From contig NZ_SOAP01000003.1 of the NCBI RefSeq assembly GCF_004364805.1, positions 372,001 through 436,000 of the forward strand: a stretch of DNA of 64,000 bases. The letters are read 5' to 3'. Below are positions 52,268 through 62,070 of the stretch, piece after piece. A model generated the notes under the pieces. That model searched no databases, was not told the origin of the DNA, and worked only from the letters and a program-made list of their open reading frames with translations. The DNA is from Pelagimonas phthalicica. GTDB taxonomy: Bacteria > Pseudomonadota > Alphaproteobacteria > Rhodobacterales > Rhodobacteraceae. The translations under genes and the position numbers were made by a program. How positions within the stretch are numbered: position 1 is the first letter of the stretch; each line of letters starts with the position of its first letter.

Positions 52268-52286
52268 TTAACGACATGATCGTTAA
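52268..52286. promoter_or_regulatory. Inverted repeat TTAACGA-N5-TCGTTAA upstream of the histidine kinase
   Basis: TTAACGA (52268-52274) is matched by TCGTTAA (52280-52286). A third TTAACGG lies near 52311. It sits 60 bases before the kinase start and may be an operator. Binding protein unknown. Confidence 0.5.
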
Positions 52287-52347
52287 GATTGGGTCACCTG
52301 GGTTTGGTTAACGGATCAGACCAGTTGTGCAGCGGTAGGAGTGAAGA

Positions 52348-54813
52348 TTGAACCTGTCTCGACCACCGTCATTTTCCGGGCGCGGCTCAGTCCTTTGGGT
52401 AAGCGTGCTGCAATCTTTGTTGATCGTCGTTGCCCTGGCCGCCATGGTCTTTGGGATCAACTATTTTGGTCGCGAGTTGCAGATCAAAGAACGGCGGGCG
52501 GAGGTCTCGTTTCAGCTTGAGCTGTTCCACACCAAGCTGCAGGTCGAAATTGATACTGGGATGCAGGTCGCGCGTTCGATTGCCCTGTTCCTGTCGCAAT
52601 CCGACGCCCTGTCCGAGGAGGCCTATGCAAGGCTCGCGGCCAGTGCCGGCGTCAACAAAGAGGCGCTGATCAACATCGCTTGGGCCCCGGATCTGGTGAT
52701 CAGCCATGTTTACCCGATTGCGGGAAATGAGGCGCTGATTGGTCTGGACTACCGCGATCTGCCGACCCAGATCGAACAGGTGCAACAGGTAAAGGATACA
52801 GGCACACCCGCCCTAATTGGTCCTTTGTCCCTGGTCCAGGGCCCCAAAGGGGTGATCCTGCGCGTTCCGGTGTTTGAAACCACCCAGGGCGATCCGCAAT
52901 TTCGCGGGGTTTTGTCTCTGGTCTACAACCTTGATCTCCTCTTGGCCTCTGTTGGCATGACCGATGATGGGCTTGGTCTTGAGATGGCGCTGTTGACGGA
53001 ATCCGGCGATGTCTCGGTCAGCCTTGGCACCGCAGATTACGCGGATTGGAGCGCGCAGAACCCGGTCGCAGAGCCGATTTCCCTATTGGGGCGGAGCTGG
53101 ACCTTGATGGCGCAGCCAAGCGGCGGCTGGGCGCAGGCAGACATGGAACGGGTCATCATGATGGCCGGTCTCTCAATCGCCAGCCTGATCATCGCCATTG
53201 TCTCCATCGCGGCCATCTGGCTTGCCGCCTCGTTGAAGGAGGCAGAGCGCAAAAAGGGCCTGTCTGATCAACGCTTTGACAGCGCTGTACGCAATGCGCC
53301 GGGGGTGTTTTTCACCTATCTCCAAAGTCATGATGGTCAGGACCGGCTGGAATTCATCTCGGAGCGATGCCGCGACATCTGGGAATGTGAGCCCGGGGAC
53401 CTTTACAAAGATCCAAGCCGCCTTTGGGGGCAAGACGGGGCCGAGCAACATCTGGAATGGAACGCCACCGTGTCCCGCGCGCTGATAGAAGGTGAGCGAT
53501 GGAACTTTGTCTGGAGCATCGTGACCCCCTCGGGCACAGAAAAATGGCTTGAAGGCTGGGGGCATCCCAACCCCGATCAAAGCGAAGGGGCAAAATGGGA
53601 TAACTTTGTCCTTGATATCACCGAGGACCGGAAAAAAGATCTCGAGCTTGAACAAAAGGCCATGCAGGTTCTGGCGGCCCAAAAGCAAGAGAGCATTGGT
53701 CAATTGACCGGCGGCGTTGCCCATGATTTCAACAACTTGCTCGCTGTCATCATGGGCAATCTGGAATTGCTGCTGGATGATGCCACCGATGATGGGCAAA
53801 AGCGGTTGATCACCAATAGCCTCAAGGCCACGCAACGCGGCGCTGATCTGACCCGCAACATGCTGGCCTTTGCGCGCAAGGCCCGGCTGGAACCCAAATT
53901 GATCGAACTGAACCAACTGGTTCTGGACACCGGCAGTTGGACGCGCCGGGTTTTACCCGCCAATATTGATGTCGTGACGGATCTGCAGCCGGATCTTTGG
54001 GCTATCGAGGCGGATCCGAGTTCGACTGAAAGCGCTTTGTTGAACCTGATCCTGAATGCTCGGGATGCCATGCCACTGGGCGGGCATCTGAGAATTTCCA
54101 GCAAAAACATGTTTGTGGTTGAAGCCCAGATCACCACGTCGGGCGGTGATCTGCCACCCGGGGCCTATGTGGTTTTGACGGTCGAAGACACGGGCACTGG
54201 CATCGCTTCTGAAGCGCAGGACATGATTTTTGAACCGTTTTACACGACAAAATCCCCCGGGCGCGGTTCCGGGCTGGGCCTGTCCATGGTCCAGGGATTC
54301 ATGCAGCAATCCGGCGGCGCGGTTGCGGTGGTGTCAACCATCGGCGAGGGGACCACATTCAAACTGTTCTTCAACGCGGTCATGAAAGACCCGAAAGCCG
54401 CGCAGGAAGAGACGGGTTCCGAGACAGAAGCGGCGTTTTCTCAGGCCAGAATTCTCCTGGCCGAGGATGAGGAGGCGGTGCGTCTCGTTTTGGTGCAAAG
54501 CCTTGAAAAGATGGGCTATGATGTGTGCGCCGCCAATTCCGGCGATGCGGCCTATCTGCATTTTGTGCAGGATCAAGATTTTGATTTGGTCCTGACAGAT
54601 ATTGTCATGCCCGGAAAGCTGCAGGGCCCAGAATTGTGCGCCAAGATCCGCAATGACAGCCCGGACATGCCGGTGATCTTTATGTCCGGCTATGCCAGCA
54701 TGACGGATCAGGCGCTTCCCAATGATGACAGAACCATACGGCTGACCAAACCGGCCTCGCAGGCCCAGCTTAAGACCGCAATTGAAACCGTATTGCTGCG
54801 CCGTGACGCTTAG
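52348..54813 (+). CDS. Hybrid sensor histidine kinase with CHASE domain and receiver
   Basis: An 821-residue protein: membrane helix near 17-38, periplasmic CHASE domain (about 60-265), second helix near 272-295, a PAS domain (about 310-435), HisKA (QLTGGVAHDFNNLLAVIMGN with the phospho-acceptor His), a HATPase domain (LLNLILNARDAM, GLGLSMVQGFM), and a C-terminal receiver (LVLTDIVMPG holds the Asp). TTG 52348 is the start: AGGAG lies six bases before it and no ATG is near. No separate response regulator is adjacent, so output may be through a phosphorelay. Confidence 0.92.
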   Translation: MNLSRPPSFSGRGSVLWVSVLQSLLIVVALAAMVFGINYFGRELQIKERRAEVSFQLELFHTKLQVEIDTGMQVARSIALFLSQSDALSEEAYARLAASAGVNKEALINIAWAPDLVISHVYPIAGNEALIGLDYRDLPTQIEQVQQVKDTGTPALIGPLSLVQGPKGVILRVPVFETTQGDPQFRGVLSLVYNLDLLLASVGMTDDGLGLEMALLTESGDVSVSLGTADYADWSAQNPVAEPISLLGRSWTLMAQPSGGWAQADMERVIMMAGLSIASLIIAIVSIAAIWLAASLKEAERKKGLSDQRFDSAVRNAPGVFFTYLQSHDGQDRLEFISERCRDIWECEPGDLYKDPSRLWGQDGAEQHLEWNATVSRALIEGERWNFVWSIVTPSGTEKWLEGWGHPNPDQSEGAKWDNFVLDITEDRKKDLELEQKAMQVLAAQKQESIGQLTGGVAHDFNNLLAVIMGNLELLLDDATDDGQKRLITNSLKATQRGADLTRNMLAFARKARLEPKLIELNQLVLDTGSWTRRVLPANIDVVTDLQPDLWAIEADPSSTESALLNLILNARDAMPLGGHLRISSKNMFVVEAQITTSGGDLPPGAYVVLTVEDTGTGIASEAQDMIFEPFYTTKSPGRGSGLGLSMVQGFMQQSGGAVAVVSTIGEGTTFKLFFNAVMKDPKAAQEETGSETEAAFSQARILLAEDEEAVRLVLVQSLEKMGYDVCAANSGDAAYLHFVQDQDFDLVLTDIVMPGKLQGPELCAKIRNDSPDMPVIFMSGYASMTDQALPNDDRTIRLTKPASQAQLKTAIETVLLRRDA

Positions 54814-54846
54814 TCCTGCCAAGAGAGTTCATAGAAAAGCCAGACC

Positions 54847-57093
54847 CTAATTGGCATTTGACAGGCTCGGAGGGGCCGGCCTGTCATCTTGTTTGCGGGC
54901 ATTCTTGGTAATCCATTCCAGAAAGGCCTGTTTTCGAATGGGTTTGGTCAAAAAGTGGTCCATGCCGGCCTTTAGGCAGGATTGCATTTCCGTATCAAAG
55001 GCATGGGCCGTGAGCGCGACAATGGTAGGTTGCGGAATGTCGAGCCGCCGAATTTGGCGCGTTGCCTCAAGCCCGCTCATTCCAGGCATGGAGACATCCA
55101 TAAAGATGAGATCGGGGTTCAGGGCTTCGGTCGCGGAAACGGCTTCGACGCCATCGGCGGCAAAACGCAGAAAGATGGGCAAGCCGTCCAGATATTTGGA
55201 CAACAACAACCGGTTGGTTTGATTGTCCTCGGCGATGAGAATTTTGAGCCCGGCCAGGTGATCGAAATCCTCGGTGACCGGGGCGGTCAAATCTTCTTCA
55301 CTGCCGAGATCGGCCGCGAGTTTGACCGGAATATCGACGAGGAACGTGGTCCCCAAACCCAGTTTGGATGTCACGGAAATGCGCCCGCCCATCAGCTCAA
55401 TGATGTTCCTTGAGATGGTCAACCCCAAGCCAGTGCCGCCAAATTGGGTCACCGTATCCCGCTCCGCCTGGGTGAAGCGATCAAAAATCTTGTCGAGCTT
55501 GTTTTTGGCGATGCCGATCCCGGTATCCTTGACCTCAAATTTCAGGCGCGGCCCACCTGCCGCCTCAATGATCTCGACCCGGATATTGATATCGCCGTCT
55601 TTGGTAAACTTGATTGCGTTGCCAATCAGATTGATCGCCACCTGGCGCAGGCGGCTTTGATCCGCATCGATGGACAACGACGTCTCCGAGAAGAATTCCA
55701 GCGACAAGGCGGTGTTGGCCTGTTTCGCGGAGGCTGTGAGCAGGGCCACCGTGTCCTGGAAAAGCGTGTCGATGCGAAACGGGGCCGGGTTGAGCTCCAT
55801 CTTTCCGGCATCCAGTTGCGACAGGTCCAAAACGTCATTGATCACCGTCATCAAAGATTGAGACGACCCGGCGATGGTGCGCAGATAGCCTTTTTGCTCC
55901 TCACTCAGCCCGGTCTCGGCCAGTATATCCGTCATGCCGATGATACCCGTCAGAGGCGTGCGGATTTCATGGCTCATATTGGCGAGGAATTCTGATTTCG
56001 CGCGCGCGCCTTGTTCGGCGGCATGGCGGGCTTGCACCATTTCTTCGGCGTGTTTTTTCGCCTCAGTCACATCCCGTTCAATGCCAACAAAAAATTCAAC
56101 CTCACCGCTGGCATCATGGACCGGGAAGATATTCACCTCGACCCATATGCGGCGATTGTCTTTGGTAATGTTGACCATTTCGCCGCGAAAGGGTTTGCCG
56201 GCCCCGACAGCCTCATCAATGTCCTGCGGCAAAAGCAAGCTTTCATCGTCGCCCGAAAGTAGCTCAGCGATTTTTTGCCCCACCGCTTCCTTTGCAGAAA
56301 ACCCGGTGACGCGGCTGAAGGCCTCATTCACCCAGATAATCCGGCGTTCGGGGTCCGTGAGGACAATACTGTCATTGGCCTTGCGCGCCACCAGGGACAG
56401 TTTGCGCAACTCTTTCTGGTCAGACACCATGCGTTGATTGGCGCGCTTTAGCTCGCTTTCCTTGGCCCCAAGGGTCTGTGTGATGCGGAAATTTGCCAAG
56501 CCGGATTTGGTGAAGGACATGAACATATAGGCCATACAAATCAGCAGCATACTACCGGATGTGTCCGTGAAATATAAGACATTCAGGTCGTTTGACCTGA
56601 TGGCTTGCAAGCCGATCAAAACGACCGGAGTCACACCGTAAAGCCCCAGTTTGATCATGCCGCCAAGTGGAAAGAGCGGCAGCGCAATTGCCGAATTCAC
56701 CGCCCCGATGCCAAGCGCGCCGATGACGAACAATAGATTGGCTTCTGCACCTGACAGAAAGAAATAAAGAGCGCTCGCGCCACTCAGGCTCAACGCTTGT
56801 AGCGTGCCGGTTATTGCTGCAAAAAACTCAGCCTCGCGCACTCTGTCCGACAGGGCCAAATACCTGACCGGACGGCGCAAACACCAGCAGTCCAACAGAT
56901 CCCCGCCCAACAGCAAGACAAGCCCGCTGACGCAGATCGTGACGTCAACGGCCGTCAGCGAAAGGGAACATCCCATAATGTAGAGCAACACCCGAGACGG
57001 AAGCCTCGTCACCCGTTCGCTGATATGCGACAGGAGCAAACGCCTTCGGGCTTCGGGCGTTAGGCCCAAATTCTCTGCGGTGTTTGGTTGCAA
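54847..57093 (-). CDS. Hybrid sensor histidine kinase with N-terminal membrane domain and PAS
   Basis: A 748-residue protein: six to seven membrane segments in residues 35-205, PAS domain about 240-350 (IWVNEAFSRVTGFSAKEAVG), HisKA (FLANMSHEIRTPLTGIIGMT), HATPase (LIGNAIKFTKDGDI, GTGLGLTISRNII) and a receiver (ILIAEDNQTNRLLLSKYL, LIFMDVSMPGMSG). Start is uncertain: TTG 57093 lacks a clear ribosome binding site. It is convergent with the CHASE kinase, 33 bases away, with no clear terminator. Confidence 0.9.
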   Translation of the reverse strand: MQPNTAENLGLTPEARRRLLLSHISERVTRLPSRVLLYIMGCSLSLTAVDVTICVSGLVLLLGGDLLDCWCLRRPVRYLALSDRVREAEFFAAITGTLQALSLSGASALYFFLSGAEANLLFVIGALGIGAVNSAIALPLFPLGGMIKLGLYGVTPVVLIGLQAIRSNDLNVLYFTDTSGSMLLICMAYMFMSFTKSGLANFRITQTLGAKESELKRANQRMVSDQKELRKLSLVARKANDSIVLTDPERRIIWVNEAFSRVTGFSAKEAVGQKIAELLSGDDESLLLPQDIDEAVGAGKPFRGEMVNITKDNRRIWVEVNIFPVHDASGEVEFFVGIERDVTEAKKHAEEMVQARHAAEQGARAKSEFLANMSHEIRTPLTGIIGMTDILAETGLSEEQKGYLRTIAGSSQSLMTVINDVLDLSQLDAGKMELNPAPFRIDTLFQDTVALLTASAKQANTALSLEFFSETSLSIDADQSRLRQVAINLIGNAIKFTKDGDINIRVEIIEAAGGPRLKFEVKDTGIGIAKNKLDKIFDRFTQAERDTVTQFGGTGLGLTISRNIIELMGGRISVTSKLGLGTTFLVDIPVKLAADLGSEEDLTAPVTEDFDHLAGLKILIAEDNQTNRLLLSKYLDGLPIFLRFAADGVEAVSATEALNPDLIFMDVSMPGMSGLEATRQIRRLDIPQPTIVALTAHAFDTEMQSCLKAGMDHFLTKPIRKQAFLEWITKNARKQDDRPAPPSLSNAN

Positions 57094-57213
57094 GATACGC
57101 GGTCTTTCGGCATGCCGTTCCTAACGGCACTTTGCCACCGCGCAGTTAATTAAACTCTAAGTCCGCTTGCCAAAGACGGGGCCCGGCGTCCAGATCACGT
57201 CAGGCAGACCCGA

Positions 57214-58794
57214 TCACAGAATGCGTTTTTCCTCCAAGAGGTCGGGCAGGTCGTTCTCGTACAGGATCACATCATCTTCGTGCAGCTCTTTGGCGATCAA
57301 GGCACGGGCATCGCTAAAGGTTGCAACCTCGATCACCTTGGCCGCGCCGGATTTTGTGCTGTCAACAAAGCTGCGGATACGGTCGGGGTTGACCACATAG
57401 ATCATATCGCATTTCTCGGCGCTGAATTTGCCCAGACGGTCATGCACCCGGTCATGCTCCAGACCCAGTTCGGCAATGCCCGGCGTCACCAATATCCGCC
57501 GACCACCGCGCTGTTTGGCCAGCTTGTCCATCGAGGCAACCGCCGACATAAAGCCCATTTCATTCGAGTTATAGGCATCATCCAGGATCAGGGCCGTACC
57601 CGGGGCACCAACCTTTTGCAGGCGATGCGGGACTTGGGCAACGGTTCGGGTAAAATACGGGATTTGCGCCACAATCTTGGGGTCGATGGTGGCCGCCATC
57701 ACCACGGCGAGGGCCGAGTTCAACACGTTATGTTCGCCCAGCAGCGGCAGTTCATAGGTGATCCCATCAAGATCCGGGTTCTGCGAGCTTAGCGAGATTG
57801 ACCAGGACCCACCGTCAAGCTCTTGGTGGCTGATCACAACATCCGCATCCTCAAACCCAACAGTGACAGCCCGCGCGCCATAGGTTTCGCGGATTTTGGC
57901 AAAAGGGGCGTAATCCAGCAATTTGGCATTCAACACAACCGTGCCGCCCGCCGAACAGACTTCGGTGGCCAGTTCCGATTTGGCTTGGGCAATGGCCTCG
58001 ATACTGCCGAAACGTTCGGTATGCGCATCGCCAACAGCGGTGATAATGCCGTAATTCGGATGCACAAAATCGCAAAGCCGTTTGATTGACCCGATCCCAT
58101 AAGCGCCCATTTCCGCAACGAAATACTTGTGCGACCATTGCAGGCGCTGGCGGATATGACGGGTGTGACCCAGAACTGTGTTGATTGATCCGGGGCTGTA
58201 ATAGACCGGGCCAGAGGCCTCAAGGATCTCGGCAAACATGTGTTTTACAGTGGTTTTGCCAAAGGAACCGGTGATGCCGATACGGATCGGGTCAAGCCGT
58301 TCCAGCTTGGCCCGCGCCTCGCTCTGGTACCCCTCGTTGATCTTGACCTGAAGTGGTTGCAGCACTTTGTTGGCGACGATCATCACAAAAGGCGCGGCAT
58401 GCAGGGCGACCAGCGCGCAAAGCGGGTGCAGCAGCGTCAATAGCGCCAGCACGGCCACGCTGCCAAAGGTCAGCCAATAGATCCGCATGGCACGCTCGGT
58501 CCGCGCCAGGGCCTTTTTGAAACGATGTTGGCCTTCGAGATAGGCCAGCACGACAAAGGCAACCGACAGCAGCAAGGTTGTCAGCACCGCCCCCATGCCA
58601 TTTGCCCCAAGCACGACCGCCACAAGCGTCGCAACTGTTGCTTTGACATCAAACAGGCGCACATCCGACCAGGCCCCGACGAACCGTTTGCCGTCATATT
58701 CCTCTTGCTGGAAATAGGTCAGCAGGGTGCGCACGCGGGTGAAGAGCAGAAAGATCAGGCTTGCGAGCAAGCATAGTTTGGCAAAAATCATCAT
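57214..58794 (-). CDS. Membrane-anchored MurF-like Mur ligase
   Basis: A 526-residue protein. Residues about 1-140 hold four hydrophobic segments; then a Mur ligase core with P-loop GITGSFGKTTVKHM (near residue 175), the central motif YYSPGSINTVLGHTR and EMGAYGIGSIKRLCDFV, and the C-terminal domain with ILDDAYNSNEMGF. In MurF the last motif is DxYNANP; here it is DAYNSNEM. So it should ligate an amino acid or dipeptide to a carrier at the membrane but is unlikely to be the housekeeping MurF. Coupled by 4 bases to the alpha/beta hydrolase gene. Confidence 0.85.
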   Translation of the reverse strand: MMIFAKLCLLASLIFLLFTRVRTLLTYFQQEEYDGKRFVGAWSDVRLFDVKATVATLVAVVLGANGMGAVLTTLLLSVAFVVLAYLEGQHRFKKALARTERAMRIYWLTFGSVAVLALLTLLHPLCALVALHAAPFVMIVANKVLQPLQVKINEGYQSEARAKLERLDPIRIGITGSFGKTTVKHMFAEILEASGPVYYSPGSINTVLGHTRHIRQRLQWSHKYFVAEMGAYGIGSIKRLCDFVHPNYGIITAVGDAHTERFGSIEAIAQAKSELATEVCSAGGTVVLNAKLLDYAPFAKIRETYGARAVTVGFEDADVVISHQELDGGSWSISLSSQNPDLDGITYELPLLGEHNVLNSALAVVMAATIDPKIVAQIPYFTRTVAQVPHRLQKVGAPGTALILDDAYNSNEMGFMSAVASMDKLAKQRGGRRILVTPGIAELGLEHDRVHDRLGKFSAEKCDMIYVVNPDRIRSFVDSTKSGAAKVIEVATFSDARALIAKELHEDDVILYENDLPDLLEEKRIL

Positions 58795-59549
58795 TCACCC
58801 AACTCCTGCAGCGCGTCTTTGAGCATCAATGTCATTTGGTGGCGACCACGGGACAGAATGGTCAGGTGGTCATATTCGGGGCATTCAAGATAGGTCGAGT
58901 TTGGCACCAGCGCGTGCATCTTCTTACCGATTTCTGGCGGCGTTTCCGTATCGTTGGCCCCGTATAGGAATGTGGTCGGGCAAGTGATCGAGGTCAGCTG
59001 CTCAGTCTGGTTCTCCTGAACGGCCTTGATGAAAATATCGCGCAACCCGCTTTCACGGCTGGCAACGTAATCGGCGCTGCCAAACTGCTTTTCCAGCGCG
59101 ATGATCTCATCTTCGGAATTTGCCGCGGCCTTTTTGCGTTTGAATTGCCAACTGCGCAGCTTGCCCCGCCATTTCTTGGTCATCGGCACGTCGCGCGGCA
59201 CACCGGCCCCGGCCACGACGAGTAAATGGGCCACCGGGCTGTCAGACATCTGCGCTAAACGCAGCCCGACCCGGCCGCCAAAGCTGTGTCCGACCCAGAT
59301 GTAGCGCCTCAACCCCAGCTCTTGTTCCAGCATGTCGCGGGTTGCCTTGGCATAATCCTGCGTGTCCCAGGCCGCTTCGGGGCGGGGGCTTGCGCCAAAT
59401 CCTGGCAGGTCCAGCAAGATCAGTTTGGCGCGATCGCCCAACAGTTCTGCAACCGGGATGAAATCGCGATGGTCTCGCGCCCAGCCATGGCCAAAAACAA
59501 TCGGAAACCCGTCCTTGTTGCCCAGGATCTCATAGTTCATCAATGACAT
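58791..59549 (-). CDS. Alpha/beta hydrolase linked to the Mur ligase
   Basis: A 252-residue protein with VFGHGWARDHRDFIP (oxyanion loop), LDLPGFGASP, nucleophile GHSFGGRVGLRLAQ and the histidine region CPEYDHLTILSRGRHQ. It is the first gene of a two-gene operon with the MurF-like ligase and is divergent from the Ddl-like gene. It might hydrolyse an ester or amide formed or removed by the ligases. Function otherwise unknown. Confidence 0.86.
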   Translation of the reverse strand: MSLMNYEILGNKDGFPIVFGHGWARDHRDFIPVAELLGDRAKLILLDLPGFGASPRPEAAWDTQDYAKATRDMLEQELGLRRYIWVGHSFGGRVGLRLAQMSDSPVAHLLVVAGAGVPRDVPMTKKWRGKLRSWQFKRKKAAANSEDEIIALEKQFGSADYVASRESGLRDIFIKAVQENQTEQLTSITCPTTFLYGANDTETPPEIGKKMHALVPNSTYLECPEYDHLTILSRGRHQMTLMLKDALQELGE

Positions 59550-59651
59550 TTCTACCGCTCAGCATGCTGCTTTTTCACTACCATATGTAGTGCTTTGAAT
59601 TCTTGTAATGTATATGGTGAACCGAGACCAGATCGAAGAGGGGCAATTGCC

Positions 59652-60824
59652 TTGGATAAGCTGAACATAGCCGTCATTTTTGGTGGGCCGAGCCAGGAAC
59701 ACGATGTCAGTGTCGTGAGCGCGCAACAGTTGATGGATGCGGCGGATGTTCGGACAATGAACATTGTCCCGGTCTATATGAATTTTGAGGGTCGGTTTTT
59801 TCACGGTCCAACACTGCGTCGTTTAGAGCGTTACAAGCCAAGCCCGCCAGGTCTGCGCGAAGTGTTCTTTGCCTGGGATGACGCCGGCCCTTGCCTGAAA
59901 TCCCATGATGGCAGCTGGCGCTGTGGGATTGACTGCGCCGTCCCGGTCTTTCACGGCCCGTTTGGCGAAGACGGGCGTCTTGCCGGGATGCTCGAAATCG
60001 TTGGCATCCCGACCACCGGGTTTTCGGCCACCAACTCTGCCATTGCCATGCGCAAGGATGCGACCAAATCGCTGGTGCAATCGGTTGGGGTGAATGTGCT
60101 GCCGCATGTGGTTGTCCAGACCAGCCAATTGGCAGATCCCGAGCCGGTGATCGACGAGATCGAGGAAAAGCTGTCTTTCCCTGTGGTGGTCAAACCGGCC
60201 AATCTCGGCTCAAGCATCGGCGTCGGCTTGGCCAAGGACCGCGAAACCCTGCTGATCCACCTGCAAGGGGCGCTGCGTGAAGACACCTTTGCCCTGGTCG
60301 AACCACAGGTGCAAAACCTCGAAGAGCTCAACATCGCCGTCATGTTCCGCGATGGCAAAACCTGCTTTTCCGCGATTGAGCGGCCCAAGTCGTCAGCCGA
60401 GCTGCTGGATTTCCGCGAAAAATACCTGTCGCAGGAAAGCAGCGGCAATGGTGGTGGGCAGGGCAAGCTGGGGGCGGCCATTGTGCCATCGCAGGGCATG
60501 TTGTCCCTGACACGCGACATCAACCCGGATCTGGACCCGGAGCTGCAGGCGCGTCTTTATGACTATGCCGAGAAAGCCTTTGCCATCCTTGGACAGCGCG
60601 GCGCGCCGCGGATGGACTTTATGACCGACAAGGCCACTGGCGAGCTTTGGTTCAACGAGATCAACCCAATGCCGGGGTCTTATGGGTTCTTCCTGTGGGA
60701 GGCGGCAAATCCACAGGTGCTGTTCCCGGATCTGGTGGCGCATCTGGTTCAGGAAGCCCTCGGTGACACCGTGAAATCATTCACCGATCCAGTGCCGCAA
60801 GACGCCTATCTGCTGCCGCGCTAG
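59652..60824 (+). CDS. D-alanine-D-alanine ligase-like ATP-grasp protein
   Basis: A 390-residue protein starting MDKLNIAVIFGGPSQEHDVS (Glu of the D-Ala(1) site). VVVKPANLGSSIGVGLAKD binds ATP, and APRMDFMTDKATGELWFNEI holds the Mg and substrate arginine. The Ddl segment TSHSL, whose serine touches the second D-alanine in E. coli DdlB, reads YGFFL here (PGSYGFFLWE), and a Gly-rich loop (SSGNGGGQGKL) replaces part of the omega loop. So the second substrate is probably not D-alanine. TTG 59652 is preferred (GAGGGG upstream). It is divergent from the hydrolase/Mur ligase pair. Confidence 0.85.
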   Translation: MDKLNIAVIFGGPSQEHDVSVVSAQQLMDAADVRTMNIVPVYMNFEGRFFHGPTLRRLERYKPSPPGLREVFFAWDDAGPCLKSHDGSWRCGIDCAVPVFHGPFGEDGRLAGMLEIVGIPTTGFSATNSAIAMRKDATKSLVQSVGVNVLPHVVVQTSQLADPEPVIDEIEEKLSFPVVVKPANLGSSIGVGLAKDRETLLIHLQGALREDTFALVEPQVQNLEELNIAVMFRDGKTCFSAIERPKSSAELLDFREKYLSQESSGNGGGQGKLGAAIVPSQGMLSLTRDINPDLDPELQARLYDYAEKAFAILGQRGAPRMDFMTDKATGELWFNEINPMPGSYGFFLWEAANPQVLFPDLVAHLVQEALGDTVKSFTDPVPQDAYLLPR

Positions 60825-61181
60825 CCGCCGGCGCGCTTCGTGTTGAGGTTCTTTTCACTACATCTCATATGATCCCTGTCGGCATTTTGTCCGACAGGGC
60901 AGGCGTTTGTGCGTTTCAATCTGCCCATATGCATACCGCCAGATATGACACCTCTCGAATCTCACACCGAACTTACCCGCAAAAGACGGCGGAAATTGTG
61001 CGCGTTTAGCCCGAGATTCCCACAGTAAAAGGCGCGACAATGCGCTAACCCTCTCCCGATAATCCAAAAATATCACTTTAAAATAATGCGTTGATCCAGA
61101 ATCTGCGCACTTCCTAAATGTGTCTTGCTTCCGGCCAAAAGTTATCATACAACTTGTTATACAAGTAGGGAGGGTTGCCTT
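60825..61181. other. Gene-free stretch before the sugar ABC transporter
   Basis: About 350 bases with a strong hairpin (CCCTGTCGG, 60874-60882, with CCGACAGGG, 60891-60899) without a T-run, perhaps the terminator of the Ddl-like gene, and the promoter region of the transporter. A frame at 60858-61148 on the minus strand has no family features. Confidence 0.6.
61152..61166. promoter_or_regulatory. Palindrome ACTTGTTATACAAGT, probable GntR-type operator
   Basis: Arms ACTTGT and ACAAGT around TAT, 16 bases before the first permease ATG. The TTGT...ACAA pattern is common for GntR-family regulators of sugar transporters. No regulator gene is in the window. Confidence 0.6.
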
Positions 61182-62066
61182 ATGGGCGGCGAAAGCAAAT
61201 ATGTCGGTTTGTGGTATGTGGCGCCTTATGTAATCGGATTGGTGCTCTTTATCGCCTTTCCGTTTCTCGCGTCGTTCTACCTCAGCTTTACCGACTACGA
61301 TCTCTTGTCTTCCCCGGAATGGGTCGGGACAAAGAACTATGAAAAGCTGTTCACACGGGATCGGACCTTTGACAAATCGTTGAAGGTGACATTGATCTAT
61401 GTGTTCACCACGGTGCCGCTGAAACTCGCATTTGCGTTGTTTATCGCGGTGGTGCTGAACTATCGCCTCAAGGCGATTAACTTATTTAGAACAGCGTATT
61501 ACGTGCCGTCCATCCTGGGCGGCTCCATCGCAATCGCGGTTCTGTGGCGCTATATCTTTGCGGATACGGGCCTTGTGAATATGGCCATTACGGCGCTTGG
61601 TGGCGAACCGATCAACTGGTTCGGCGACCCTGAAAATGCCCTGTTCACCATCACGCTGCTGCGCTGCTGGCAGTTCGGCTCTGCCATGGTGATCTTTTTG
61701 GCGGCGCTGCAATCGGTGGACAAATCGCTTTATGAGGCCGCCGCGATTGATGGGGCAGGGCCCTGGCGTATCTTCCGGTCGATCACGCTTCCGCTGATCA
61801 CACCGGTGATCTTCTTCAACCTGATCATGCAAACCGTGCAAGCGTTTCAGGAATTCAATGGCCCCTACATCATCACCGAGGGCGGGCCGCTCAAATCAAC
61901 GTACCTCTTGCCGCTTTATATCTACGACGAGGCCTTCAAATCCTTCGATATGGGCTACGCGTCGGCCATCGCCTGGGTGCTCTTTGCCATCATCATGGTG
62001 CTGACACTGATCGCCTTCTGGTCGTCGAAAAAGTGGGTCTACTACGCGGGCGACAAGCGGAGCTAA
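61182..62066 (+). CDS. Carbohydrate ABC transporter permease (MalF/UgpA-like)
   Basis: A 294-residue protein with six membrane segments. The EAA loop that contacts the ATPase is EAAAIDGAGPWRIFRSITLP. ATG 61182 follows AGGGAGGG. The next permease starts 4 bases after its stop. A periplasmic binding protein gene normally precedes such permeases; none does here. Confidence 0.93.
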   Translation: MGGESKYVGLWYVAPYVIGLVLFIAFPFLASFYLSFTDYDLLSSPEWVGTKNYEKLFTRDRTFDKSLKVTLIYVFTTVPLKLAFALFIAVVLNYRLKAINLFRTAYYVPSILGGSIAIAVLWRYIFADTGLVNMAITALGGEPINWFGDPENALFTITLLRCWQFGSAMVIFLAALQSVDKSLYEAAAIDGAGPWRIFRSITLPLITPVIFFNLIMQTVQAFQEFNGPYIITEGGPLKSTYLLPLYIYDEAFKSFDMGYASAIAWVLFAIIMVLTLIAFWSSKKWVYYAGDKRS

Positions 62067-62070
62067 GCAC

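Noticed and set aside
60858-61148. A 96-codon frame on the minus strand before the transporter
   Set aside because: It covers the hairpin and the operator region, has no family features and no good start context.
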